Origin: Clostridium drakei
GTDB taxonomy: Bacteria; Bacillota; Clostridia; Clostridiales; Clostridiaceae
Assembly: GCF_000633595.2 (NCBI RefSeq)
Contig: NZ_JIBU02000003.1
Location: forward strand, 62,001 to 126,000
DNA: 64,000 nt
Reading direction: 5' to 3'
Positions 25,295 through 34,257 of this stretch are shown here, one piece after another (within the stretch, counting starts at the first letter, position 1; each line of letters begins with the position of its first letter). Position numbers and translations under genes: made by a program. The notes beneath the pieces were generated by a model, which ran no database searches, was not told the origin of the DNA, and saw only the letters and a program-made list of their open reading frames with translations.

Positions 25295-25750
25295 ATGGGC
25301 GATATAAAAATCCAAACTACAAATATTTCACCAAAAGAGGGTGAGACTAGAAATGAAAAATTGGGATGGTTCAAGAGTTGCATATATTCATGGCTAATTG
25401 GTGGATTGATTTCTGTGCTTGCTCATGTTTTATCCATAATATATGCAGCTGTAGGAGTACCCGATAATATTTCTTTAGTAGTGACTCTTCTTACACTTCT
25501 ATTAATAGGTGCTCTTACTACAGCTCTTGGATGGTATAGTAAATTAGACAAGTATGGACCAGCCGGAGGTATGCTTCCCACAACTGGTCTTGCAGGTGCA
25601 ATAACAGGTACTGCAATGCAATCTAAAAAAAATGGTGAGTCTCTTCCTGAAAACGTTTATAAAGGATTTATGTCAGTTGCGCCAATTTTATTTTGGGGTT
25701 GGGTTACATGTGTAGTTGCAGGTATAGTAATGGGATTGGTTAAGATATAA
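25295..25750 (+). CDS. SpoVAC/SpoVAEB-family membrane protein (first of pair)
   Basis: About 151 residues with four hydrophobic helices (near 28-50, 57-78, 84-100 and 125-148). The layout follows the SpoVAC/SpoVAEB family (L-I-G-G near the start, then a G-P-A-G-G-M-L-P-T-T-G-L-A-G core comparable to the A-G-A-G-x-x-V-P-x-T-G-F core of SpoVAC). SpoVA proteins move dipicolinic acid during sporulation and germination. Here the gene lies 33 bp after a flavoenzyme gene and without SpoVAD, so a specialised channel or transporter for a metabolite is possible. AAGGGTGG supports the ATG at 25295. Family membership is moderately certain. Confidence 0.6.
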   Translation: MGDIKIQTTNISPKEGETRNEKLGWFKSCIYSWLIGGLISVLAHVLSIIYAAVGVPDNISLVVTLLTLLLIGALTTALGWYSKLDKYGPAGGMLPTTGLAGAITGTAMQSKKNGESLPENVYKGFMSVAPILFWGWVTCVVAGIVMGLVKI

Positions 25751-25784
25751 TTATTTATTAAAAAATAAGGATAAGGTGATTCTT

Positions 25785-26150
25785 ATGGATTTTATTAAAG
25801 TATTTATTACAGGCGGTGCCATATGCTTTCTTGGACAACTTTTATTGACAAAATTTAAATTATCTCCACCAAAAATGCTGACAACAATCATTATTATAGG
25901 AGGGTTACTGGAGACTTTAGATTTATATAAGTACATTGTAGCCTTTGGAGGAGAAGGTGCGCAAGTGCCGATTTCAGGTTTGGGATCTTTGTTTGCTAAT
26001 GCAGTTAAAACAGGAATGGCTGAACAGGGAATACTGGGAATATTTATGTTTAGTAACACTTTTTATAAAATAGCAGGAATAGTTATTCTAACTGCTGTAG
26101 TTGTTTCTATAATTACAGCAAGGTTTTTTAGCACTATAAAAGAAAAATAA
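25785..26150 (+). CDS. SpoVAEB/SpoVAC-family membrane protein (second of pair)
   Basis: About 121 residues and three to four helices. It has the family hallmarks G-G-A-I-C-F-L-G-Q near residue 10 and G-G-E-G-A-Q-V-P-I-S-G-L-G in the centre, and it is of typical SpoVAE length. AAGGTGAT precedes the ATG at 25785. It follows the other SpoVA-like gene by 34 bp; the two probably form one complex. The setting, between an enoate-reductase-like enzyme and an alcohol dehydrogenase, is unlike the usual spoVA sporulation operon. Confidence 0.75.
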   Translation: MDFIKVFITGGAICFLGQLLLTKFKLSPPKMLTTIIIIGGLLETLDLYKYIVAFGGEGAQVPISGLGSLFANAVKTGMAEQGILGIFMFSNTFYKIAGIVILTAVVVSIITARFFSTIKEK

Positions 26151-26230
26151 TAATATTAACTTGATAGAGCGTTTCTGGGGATGGCTTAAGTTAACACATA
26201 GAAAGTCTATATTAGAGAAAGGGGATTATT

Positions 26231-27325
26231 ATGAAAATAAAAGCGGCGGTAGTTCATGAAAAAGGACAAGATTTTAAAATTGAAGAGGTAGAATTAGCAT
26301 CACCAAAGGCAGATGAAATACTTGTAAAAGTAGTAGCAAGTGGTGTTTGTCATACTGATGAAGTTGCAAAACTACAAGTGATTCCAGTACCTTTACCAGC
26401 AGTATTTGGACATGAAGGTTGTGGCATTGTAGAAGAGGTTGGCAGCAGTGTTACTGAGTTTAAAAAGGGTGACCGTGTTGGTTTTTCCTTTGGATTTTGT
26501 GGACATTGTGAAAATTGTCTAAGTGCGCATCAACATGCATGTGAAAATCTTAATAAAATTAATTTTGGTGGGGTTATGAGTGATGGTACAAAGAGACTTT
26601 CACAAAATGGGAAAGAAATATCTTCATTCTTTGGACAATCCTCCTTTGCAACTTATGCAGTGGTAAATCAAAACAGTGCAATAAAAGTTGAGGATGACAT
26701 AGATCTTGCTTTGGTAGGCCCTCTAGGTTGTGGCATCCAAACAGGTGCAGGTGCTGTATTAAATAGATTAAATCCAAAATTTGGTTCTACTATTGCGGTA
26801 TTTGGATGTGGAACTGTAGGAATGAGTGCTATTATGGCAGCTAAAATTACAGGATGTTCAAAAATTATTGCAGTAGGAGGAAATCCAAGCAGTTTAGAAC
26901 TTGCAAAAGAGCTTGGAGCAACTCATACTATAAACAGAAAAGAAACTGATGATATAGTTTTTGAAATTAAGAAGATCACAAATGGAGGATGCCACTATGC
27001 AATTGATACCACTGGAGTTGGTGATTTTGTAAAGAAAGCTCTTGCTTGTGTTCGTTTCTTAGGTACTGCAGTAGTGTTAGGAGCAACTGGAGATTTGACT
27101 ATTAATGTACAAGAAGAATTAATGGGTGAAGCAAAATCTCTAATTGGTATTATAGAAGGTGATTCTATTCCAAAGTTGTTTATTCCTCAATTAATTCACT
27201 ACTATAAAGAAGGCAAATTTCCATTTGATAAATTAATTAAATTCTATGATTTTGAAGATATTAATAAAGCTTTTGAAGACTCTCACAATGGTAAAGTTAT
27301 TAAAGCTGTATTAAAAATAGGTTAA
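26231..27325 (+). CDS. Zinc-dependent alcohol dehydrogenase (aryl/allyl-alcohol type)
   Basis: A 364-residue cytosolic NAD(P)-dependent enzyme of the class III/aryl-alcohol group. Catalytic zinc ligands are C40, H61 and the Cys in G-P-L-G-C-G. Structural zinc ligands are C90, C93, C96 and C104. The Rossmann motif is V-F-G-C-G-T-V-G. It interconverts alcohols and aldehydes, fitting the upstream enoate-reductase-like enzyme in an unsaturated aldehyde/alcohol pathway. AGAAAGGGG lies before the ATG. It converges with the LysR gene at 27416. Confidence 0.9.
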   Translation: MKIKAAVVHEKGQDFKIEEVELASPKADEILVKVVASGVCHTDEVAKLQVIPVPLPAVFGHEGCGIVEEVGSSVTEFKKGDRVGFSFGFCGHCENCLSAHQHACENLNKINFGGVMSDGTKRLSQNGKEISSFFGQSSFATYAVVNQNSAIKVEDDIDLALVGPLGCGIQTGAGAVLNRLNPKFGSTIAVFGCGTVGMSAIMAAKITGCSKIIAVGGNPSSLELAKELGATHTINRKETDDIVFEIKKITNGGCHYAIDTTGVGDFVKKALACVRFLGTAVVLGATGDLTINVQEELMGEAKSLIGIIEGDSIPKLFIPQLIHYYKEGKFPFDKLIKFYDFEDINKAFEDSHNGKVIKAVLKIG

Positions 27326-27415
27326 ATGACTGAAAAAATGAAGCTTGCAATGGGATAAAGAGAAGCTGTAGGGAGTTATTCATATTGTAATAATGTAAAA
27401 AACTTTACACTAACA

Positions 27416-28291
27416 TTAATACTCCAATATATAATTTATGAAAGTTTTTAATATAGGACTAACCTGCTTGTCCTTTCTCAGTATAAATCCAATCTTCCAT
27501 TTGAAGGATTTATCACTAAAGGGAATAAAGCAGGTGTTTTTTTCATTTATTTCATTGACAACATGTTCTACACATATAAATATGCCTTTATTAAGATAAA
27601 CTAAATTATTTAATAAATCAACTTCAGAGGACTCAAAAATTATCTTTGGAATAAAACCTGCTTCTTTACATTTACTAACTACAAGGTGTCGGAGTTCAAA
27701 ATTCTTATCAAATACAATAAAATTTTCATTTGCTAAATCTTTAATGTGGATTTCTTTTTTCCGAGACAATGGATTTTTAGTATTCACAATGAGGTATAGT
27801 TTTTCTGACTTAATAGGAATGAAATCTATATTTGTTAAATTAGAGGGCATTAGACTACAGCCTATATTAAAAACTCCTCTCTTTACATGACGCTCGCATA
27901 TAAGATCTGAATATTCATGCTTTATAACTTTAATATCAGCGTATGTATCACAAAAATCAATGAGAATATTAGGTGATAAAGATCGTAATACTCCGGGGGC
28001 AACGCATAAAGATATGGTACCTTTCTGGAGATTAAATTTATCTTTAACTTCATTTGTTATTGATTCTAATTCCTCTAATAAATATTTCGCTTTTTCAAGT
28101 AAAAAATTTCCGGCATCAGTAAGCTCAATTCCCTTTGGAGTTCTATGAAACAACTGTATACCAAGTTCATTTTCTAAATTTTTGATGGTCTTGCTAAGAG
28201 CTTGCTGCGTTATAAACAGGCTTTGTGATGCTAATGTGAAACTTTTATCTTCACAAACTTGTACAAAATATTTTAACTGTTTCATATCCAT
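27416..28291 (-). CDS. LysR-family transcriptional regulator
   Basis: About 291 residues with an N-terminal winged HTH (M-K-Q-L-K-Y-F, then A-S-Q-S-L-F-I-T-Q-Q-A-L-S-K-T-I) and a substrate-binding domain from about 90. Starts upstream of 28291 would add a hydrophobic 31-residue tail not seen in the family. AAGGGG lies before 28291. Candidate targets are the convergent flavoenzyme/alcohol dehydrogenase genes, but it has no divergent partner, so the regulon is uncertain. Confidence 0.88.
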   Translation of the reverse strand: MDMKQLKYFVQVCEDKSFTLASQSLFITQQALSKTIKNLENELGIQLFHRTPKGIELTDAGNFLLEKAKYLLEELESITNEVKDKFNLQKGTISLCVAPGVLRSLSPNILIDFCDTYADIKVIKHEYSDLICERHVKRGVFNIGCSLMPSNLTNIDFIPIKSEKLYLIVNTKNPLSRKKEIHIKDLANENFIVFDKNFELRHLVVSKCKEAGFIPKIIFESSEVDLLNNLVYLNKGIFICVEHVVNEINEKNTCFIPFSDKSFKWKIGFILRKDKQVSPILKTFINYILEY

Positions 28292-28801
28292 AAATTTAAA
28301 CAACCCCTTTGCATTAAAATAGTAAGTTTTCAGTATAACTCTTACCATAATTTCAATATTTAGTAGAGCAAAAAACGTTATCACTTAAATTTTAACAGGT
28401 TAATTTGATAATTTATTATACCATAAAAATCATAGAGTATAATGTAGTTTTTGAGAGAAGTATTAAAAGAGATAGAAGGTTATATAAAAATATCAAGTTT
28501 TAGATCTATAAATTTATGATATGCTAAATTTAATATATTAATTTTTAACATTGAGGAAGAGATTTTCCATTTGATGATAAATGGAAAGCTATAAGATATT
28601 TAATATTGGATGAAGAGTTATTAGGAAAGAATATACTTTGGTCAAGCAGCCGTACAGCTTTTGTAATTATTGAGAAGAATAAATGCAATGATTTTCCTAA
28701 AAGTTAAGAATCAAATTTTAAACCCTGTTAATAGTGAACTTTTCTCTACTACAGGGTTTTAAGGACTTTCTTGAATCAATAATAGAGCTTTTGAAGAGCA
28801 T
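28292..28801. other. Intergenic stretch with an untranslated ORF scrap
   Basis: A frame at 28555-28707 reads R-D-F-P-F-D-D-K-W-K-A-I-R-Y-L-I and ends K-N-K-C-N-D-F-P-K-S, but it has no start codon and is preceded by a stop; it is probably a gene relic of unknown origin. The terminator of the regulator at 28802 is at 28720-28760. Confidence 0.35.
28720..28760 (-). terminator. Terminator of the PrpR-like regulator gene
   Basis: AAACCCTGT (28720-28728) pairs with ACAGGGTTT (28751-28759). On the minus strand it follows the stop at 28802. Confidence 0.65.
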
Positions 28802-30589
28802 CTATTTAGATTTAATTAGACGCCATAATGTAGTTCGACTGATTTTGAGACTTTCAGCAGCTTTGGTTTGATTGCCATTACACACCTCAATTACCTTTAG
28901 TGCAATATTCTTGTCAATTTCACTAAGAGGACGAGATAGGTCTAATAGCTTTGCTGAATATTTACAATTGAAAGAAGTTGAGAAAATAGTTTTCTCTTTA
29001 TTTAAGACTTCTTTTACCTCATCAGAAGAAATATATTGACCTTTAGTTATTATAGCGAGATTTTGAATAACTCGAGTAAATTGCGTATAGTTATAAGGCC
29101 AGGAAAATTCGCAAAGCATCTGTATTGCATCTGGCGTGATTCCTAAAATTTGTTTTCCAGTAGATATATTTAATTTATTAAGATATAGTTTTACAATTGA
29201 ATCTATGCGCGATGGATCATCTCTTAATGCTGGTAAAGTGATGATAAAACAATGCAGGTGATTTATAAATGCCATCATATTTGAATCAAGTGTTCCACTA
29301 GAAGAACTTATACATGAAAGTAAAACTCTATTTCTTTTACAAATTTCCATATCTGTCATGGCAATTAAAAGCTCCTTTTGCTTCTGGTGACTTAAACCAT
29401 TTATATTTTTTATAAAGATAGTGTTACCAGAATCACATAAAGGTGAATTATGATTATTTAAAATGTAATCCCATATTTTATCACTTAATAGAGTACAATC
29501 AATTTCTATAAATGGCTGCTTAACTGCAGGACTGTTTAAATAGATAGCCTTAGCAATTTGCTTTTTTCCTGTACCCTCTTCACCAGAAATCATAACAGGG
29601 TAAAAATTTTGATTTACTTGGTCAATGGTGCTGTTAAGTTTATCAATTGAACCAACTATACTATAAGCACTATTGAAATAATCTTTTTCTACTTCTTTAC
29701 TGCTGCTGTAATTGATACCGCATTTGTTGCCAGATAGTGGAGGCTTACTAACAGAAAAATAGAAAGCTATATATTCAAATTCGTCAGAGAGAATTCGCTG
29801 TCCTTGAATAGAATAAAGCAGGTTATTTTGACGATGTAAGAAATAGCGTTTTCCAGTTGGAAGAATTTCATCTATTTTTTTATGAAGTGTATCTAAAATA
29901 TCCGTATCACCATCTGAAAGTGTAGAATAAAATAATTTCCCATCATTTGTGAAAACTACTGTTTTGGCATCTCTTCCATGTATAAGTTGTCTTAAAAAGT
30001 GATTTTCAGATCTCATATTAGTATAGTTATTACAGTAAAAAACAGAAGTATCGAATGCAGCACGAATACTTTCAATTCCCGATGTAATTAAGAATGCATT
30101 CATACCAAATTTTCTAGCAGTTGTATAGGTAATCATATCGCAAAGAATAGCATGGTAACCAGTATCTTTTAAATTTTGTAGAATTGAAATATCTTCATCT
30201 GCAGAATTTATTGTAAATATGTCAATTTCATATGGTAATAATTCCATTAAAGATAAAAGATTTTTTGTAATATTTGGGAAACCAACTACTGCGACTTTTT
30301 TTGTATCAGCATCTGATAATTTTAGAGTGCGTAAAATATCATAAACAGATGTGTTAATTTCAATTACAGGCAGTGAAACTGATTGTTGAAGTAATTTAGC
30401 AGTACCGCCTCGTGATATAATAACATCGTAGTTTCCATGAAAATTATTTTGAGCGATTTCCACTCCTTTTTTTAAATCTCCCACCGTAATTGTCAAATCT
30501 ATATTGGGATAATCTTCTGAGATCTTAATTAGTAAAGGCTCCATACTGGCATATGGTGCAATGGCTAAAATTCTTATTTTAGATGACAT
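28802..30589 (-). CDS. PrpR-type regulator with a degenerate AAA domain
   Basis: A 595-residue protein. Residues 1-180 match the PrpR N-terminal sensor (R-G-G-T-A-K-L-L, then the T-A-R-K-F-G-M-N region). A PAS-like linker precedes an AAA domain (about 310-510) with an intact-looking Walker A (G-E-E-G-T-G-K-K). The GAFTGA loop needed to contact sigma-54 is absent, and the Walker B region reads N-T-I-F-I-K-N-I-N-G instead of a D-E pair. A Fis-type HTH (N-Q-T-K-A-A-E-S-L-K-I-S-R-T-T-L-W-R) closes the protein. It therefore probably acts without sigma-54 ATPase activity, as a ligand-controlled regulator. It is divergent from the acid-sugar operon at 30851, its likely target. Confidence 0.85.
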   Translation of the reverse strand: MSSKIRILAIAPYASMEPLLIKISEDYPNIDLTITVGDLKKGVEIAQNNFHGNYDVIISRGGTAKLLQQSVSLPVIEINTSVYDILRTLKLSDADTKKVAVVGFPNITKNLLSLMELLPYEIDIFTINSADEDISILQNLKDTGYHAILCDMITYTTARKFGMNAFLITSGIESIRAAFDTSVFYCNNYTNMRSENHFLRQLIHGRDAKTVVFTNDGKLFYSTLSDGDTDILDTLHKKIDEILPTGKRYFLHRQNNLLYSIQGQRILSDEFEYIAFYFSVSKPPLSGNKCGINYSSSKEVEKDYFNSAYSIVGSIDKLNSTIDQVNQNFYPVMISGEEGTGKKQIAKAIYLNSPAVKQPFIEIDCTLLSDKIWDYILNNHNSPLCDSGNTIFIKNINGLSHQKQKELLIAMTDMEICKRNRVLLSCISSSSGTLDSNMMAFINHLHCFIITLPALRDDPSRIDSIVKLYLNKLNISTGKQILGITPDAIQMLCEFSWPYNYTQFTRVIQNLAIITKGQYISSDEVKEVLNKEKTIFSTSFNCKYSAKLLDLSRPLSEIDKNIALKVIEVCNGNQTKAAESLKISRTTLWRLIKSK

Positions 30590-30850
30590 TTTATATCTCT
30601 CCTTATAATTATGCGTTCAAATATGAAATACTTATGTAATAATATTATAATATTTTATAAATAAATACAATGAATTTTAATATTGTTTTAAAATTAAACA
30701 AAAAATGTGGACGTTTTCATTTAATGGTACTATAAGTTTTGATATTATAATGGCATAAAGAACACGGCATAATGTCTAGGAAATCTTTATTAAATATTTT
30801 ATTTTTATTAATAGAAATCATTACGTTAATTGGAGGAGGCCTTACATTAC

Positions 30851-32131
30851 ATGGTTAAACTATTGGTAATAGCAGATGACTTTACAGGAGCACTAGATAC
30901 AGGTGTACAGTTCACACTTAGTGGTGCTGTAACATATGTGATAGTTGATTCTCAAATCGATTACACTAAAATAGAGTCAAATGTGGAAGTATTAGTAATT
31001 GATGCAGAGACTCGCCATCTTGATAAGGCAGAAGCTTATCAAAAAGTATTTTCAATTGTGAGACAAGCAACTGAAATTGGAATTTCATATATTTATAAAA
31101 AAACCGATTCTGCTTTACGTGGAAATATTGGTGCAGAGCTCACGGCGGCAATGCTGGCAAGTAGATCAAAACACATTCATTTTATTCCTGCATTTCCGAA
31201 AATGGGTCGCACTACTGTAAATGGTGTACATTATATAAATGGAGTTCCCGTTGCCCAAAGCATTTTTGGTAAGGATCCGTTTGAACCAGTCCGTTACTCA
31301 GATATAAAAGGAATTATTAATTCTCAGTCTGAGCTCCCAGTGCACATTATGGGTGCAGATATTTCAGAATCATGTGAATCAACAGATGGAATCATAGTAT
31401 ATGATTCAAATTGTAATCAGGATATCAAAAATATTGCTGAAAAGCTTATGAAAAAGGATGAAATGCATCTAATAGCTGGTTGTGCAGGATTAGCTTCTAT
31501 ATTATCACAGATTCTTCAGCTTGGAAGCGAAAGGCCACGAGTACCTGAAATAAAACCCAATATGCTTATAGCATGCGGGAGTGTTAATCCAGTTTCAGTT
31601 GCTCAATGCAATGATGCAGAGTGTAAGGGAATACCATATTTTCGACTTACTCCAGAGCAAAAGCTGAACACTGATTGGACAGAAAACTGTGATGCAGATG
31701 AATTTATTCAGAAGCTGTATGATTCTAGTGAAAATAATCATATGGTTATTCTTGATACAAACGATATGGAAGGCACTGAAAGCACAACTACTTATGCACA
31801 GAAAAGAGGAATTTCAGCTGAACAGATGCGTATACACATTATGTCTGGCATGGGAAAGATTCTGAAACGGTTGATTGACAAAGGATGTGATAGCACCATT
31901 TTCATTATGGGGGGAGATTCACTGGTTGGATTTGCACGTGAGGCTGGTATTAAGGGTATATTTCCTGTATGTGAAATGGATTGTGGAGTTGTACTTTCAC
32001 AGCTTAATTATAATGGAAAGATGCTAAATGTAATTTCAAAATCCGGAGGGTTTGGTAAAAAAACTCTATTTAGCGATTTATCAAAAATACTTTTAAGATT
32101 AAATGAGGGGAAGGAAGTTATAAAATGTTAG
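30851..32131 (+). CDS. Four-carbon acid sugar kinase (DUF1537 family)
   Basis: 426 residues. N-terminal DUF1537 motif I-A-D-D-F-T-G-A-L-D-T-G, then K-K-T-D-S-A-L-R-G-N, and a nucleotide-binding C-terminal half with G-G-D-S-L-V-G. DUF1537 proteins phosphorylate acid sugars such as threonate, erythronate or 3-oxo-tetronate, and commonly sit beside a PdxA-like dehydrogenase, as here. The ATG at 30851 has GGAGGAGG about 11 bases away. It is the first gene of an operon to the hydroxyacid dehydrogenase at 35344; its stop overlaps the next start. Confidence 0.88.
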   Translation: MVKLLVIADDFTGALDTGVQFTLSGAVTYVIVDSQIDYTKIESNVEVLVIDAETRHLDKAEAYQKVFSIVRQATEIGISYIYKKTDSALRGNIGAELTAAMLASRSKHIHFIPAFPKMGRTTVNGVHYINGVPVAQSIFGKDPFEPVRYSDIKGIINSQSELPVHIMGADISESCESTDGIIVYDSNCNQDIKNIAEKLMKKDEMHLIAGCAGLASILSQILQLGSERPRVPEIKPNMLIACGSVNPVSVAQCNDAECKGIPYFRLTPEQKLNTDWTENCDADEFIQKLYDSSENNHMVILDTNDMEGTESTTTYAQKRGISAEQMRIHIMSGMGKILKRLIDKGCDSTIFIMGGDSLVGFAREAGIKGIFPVCEMDCGVVLSQLNYNGKMLNVISKSGGFGKKTLFSDLSKILLRLNEGKEVIKC

Positions 32132-33285
32132 AAAAATATAATCTAAAAATGCCGCGTGTTGTATATAGTGGCGAAAATTCATTAGAAAATATAAAAACAA
32201 TTATTTTAGAAAATAAAGTAAGTAAGTTAGCTGTTTTTACAGACAAAGGAATTGAAAGTGCAGGTTTATTAGATTATCCTATGAACTTTGTGAATGCAAC
32301 AGGAGTTGAAGTAACTATACTTGATGATCTACCACCTGAACCTACATATAGTCAAGTACAAAAGCTTGTAGATGAATTTAAGGCAAGTAAAGCCGATTTT
32401 ATTATGGCAGTAGGCGGAGGCAGTGTTATGGATACTGCAAAACTTGCTAGTATACTTGCAACAGATGAGTATGGAGTTCATGAATTATTAGATGAACCTA
32501 AATTAGCTAAAAAGTGTATAAAGACTTTGATGATACCTACAACAGCTGGAACTGGAGCTGAAGCTACACCTAATGCAATTGTGGCAGTTCCTGAGAAAGA
32601 ATTAAAGATAGGTATAGTAAATGAAGAAATGATTGCGGATTATGTTATTTTAGATGCAATTATGATTAAAAAGTTACCTAGAAAAATTGCAGCTGCTACT
32701 GGTGTAGATGCATTAGCTCATGCTATTGAGTGCTTTACTGGAAACAAGGCAAATCCTTTCAGTGATATTTTTGCTCTAGAAGCTTTGGATATGATTCTTA
32801 ATAATATTGTTAAGGCCTGTGATGATGCTGAAGCAATGAGTGCTAAAAATAAAATGCAAATTGCAAGTTTTTACGCAGGAGTTGCAATAACAGCTTCAGG
32901 AACAACAGCTGTACATGCTTTAAGTTACCCACTTGGTGGTAAATATCATATTGCGCATGGTGTTTCTAATGCGATTCTTTTGGTGCCTGTAATGAGATTT
33001 AATGAACCAGTATGTCGTGCAAAATTTGCTGAAGCATATGACAGATGTGTTCATGGAGAAAAAGCTTGCACTACTGTGGAAGAAAAAAGTGAATTTATGA
33101 TTAAACAGTTTGAAAAAATTGTAAAGCATTTGGATATTCCAACAAGTCTATCTACTTTTGATGTACCAGCATCTGATTTGAATCTTTTAGTTGATGCAGG
33201 AATGCAGGTTACACGTTTATTAGATAATAATATGCGTAAAGTTACCAAAGAAGATGCATGTGAATTATATAAACAAATTCTTTAA
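32125..33285 (+). CDS. Iron-containing alcohol dehydrogenase
   Basis: A 386-residue group III alcohol dehydrogenase. It has the nucleotide motif G-G-G-S-V-M-D-T-A-K, T-T-A-G-T-G-A-E, and metal ligands in D-A-L-A-H-A-I-E and H-G-V-S-N. Such enzymes reduce aldehydes or oxidise polyols. It overlaps the kinase stop by 7 bp and so is translationally coupled. In this operon it may interconvert a hydroxy and an oxo form of the sugar acid or an aldehyde product. Confidence 0.9.
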   Translation: MLEKYNLKMPRVVYSGENSLENIKTIILENKVSKLAVFTDKGIESAGLLDYPMNFVNATGVEVTILDDLPPEPTYSQVQKLVDEFKASKADFIMAVGGGSVMDTAKLASILATDEYGVHELLDEPKLAKKCIKTLMIPTTAGTGAEATPNAIVAVPEKELKIGIVNEEMIADYVILDAIMIKKLPRKIAAATGVDALAHAIECFTGNKANPFSDIFALEALDMILNNIVKACDDAEAMSAKNKMQIASFYAGVAITASGTTAVHALSYPLGGKYHIAHGVSNAILLVPVMRFNEPVCRAKFAEAYDRCVHGEKACTTVEEKSEFMIKQFEKIVKHLDIPTSLSTFDVPASDLNLLVDAGMQVTRLLDNNMRKVTKEDACELYKQIL

Positions 33286-33334
33286 ATTAAAGTTTTCATA
33301 CAAAATTGATGTTTTATAGAAAGGATGTTTAAAA

Positions 33335-34234
33335 ATGAAACAAGTTGAAATTAAAGGAATTATATCAGCAATGATTACACCAATGAATGAGGATGAATCT
33401 ATAAATGTTGCTGCACTTAGAGAACAAGTAAATCGCCAAATTGAAAGTGGTGTACATGCTATATTCTGTTTTGGCACTAATGGAGAAGGTTATATTTTAA
33501 ATAAAGAAGAAAAGAAGTTAGTTCTTAAAACTGTAATTGAAGAAACTAATGGACGTATTCCAGTATATGCAGGTACAGGATGTGTTTCAACTAAAGAAAC
33601 AATTGAGCAATCAAAAATGGCAATGGATTTAGGAGCTGATGCATTAAGTATAATTACACCTAGCTTTGCAGTAGCCAGCCAAAATGAATTATATGATCAT
33701 TATAAAACTGTAGCAGAAGCAGTAGATATGCCAATCATATTATATAATATTCCAGCGCGTACCGGTAATGCTTTAACCCCAGCAACAGTTGGTAAATTAA
33801 GCGAAATTTCTAACATTGTTGCTGCAAAAGATTCTTCAGGTAATTTTACAAACATTCTTGGATATATTTCTGCAACTGAAAAAAATAATTTCAGTGTTTT
33901 ATCTGGAAATGACCAATTAATTCTTTGGGCTTTAAAGGCAGGTGGTGTTGGAGGTATTGCAGGATGTGCTAATGTATACCCTCACACTATGGCATCAATT
34001 TACAATTCTTATGTGGAAGGTAATTGGAAAAAGGCTAAAGAATATCAAGATAGTATAGCTAGTTTCCGTGGTTGCTTCAAATATGGAAATCCAAATACAG
34101 TTGTTAAAACAGCAGTGTCATTATTAGGATACAATGTTGGTAAATGTCGTGCACCTTTTAATCAATTACCACAAGAAGGTATTGAAGCTTTAAAGAAAGT
34201 GTTAAAGGAAAATGCAGATAAAGGAATGAGATAA
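33335..34234 (+). CDS. DapA/NanA-family lyase or dehydratase
   Basis: A 299-residue class I aldolase-type barrel with the Schiff-base lysine in A-A-K-D-S-S-G and the catalytic Tyr in L-Y-N-I-P-A-R-T-G. The phosphate/carboxylate loop reads G-T-N-G-E-G rather than G-T-T-G-E, closer to keto-acid aldolases than to true dihydrodipicolinate synthase. It likely splits or dehydrates a 2-keto acid of the acid-sugar pathway. AGAAAGG lies before the ATG. Confidence 0.85.
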   Translation: MKQVEIKGIISAMITPMNEDESINVAALREQVNRQIESGVHAIFCFGTNGEGYILNKEEKKLVLKTVIEETNGRIPVYAGTGCVSTKETIEQSKMAMDLGADALSIITPSFAVASQNELYDHYKTVAEAVDMPIILYNIPARTGNALTPATVGKLSEISNIVAAKDSSGNFTNILGYISATEKNNFSVLSGNDQLILWALKAGGVGGIAGCANVYPHTMASIYNSYVEGNWKKAKEYQDSIASFRGCFKYGNPNTVVKTAVSLLGYNVGKCRAPFNQLPQEGIEALKKVLKENADKGMR

Positions 34235-34257
34235 TTTTAGAGCAAGGAGGAAAAGAG

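Noticed and set aside
30700-30830. Sigma-54 promoter for the acid-sugar operon
   Set aside because: TGGCA at about 30751 lacks the TGC element at the required distance, and the regulator lacks GAFTGA.
33335-34234. True dihydrodipicolinate synthase (dapA)
   Set aside because: It lies in an acid-sugar operon and has G-T-N-G-E in place of the usual G-T-T-G-E loop, so a biosynthetic lysine role is unlikely.
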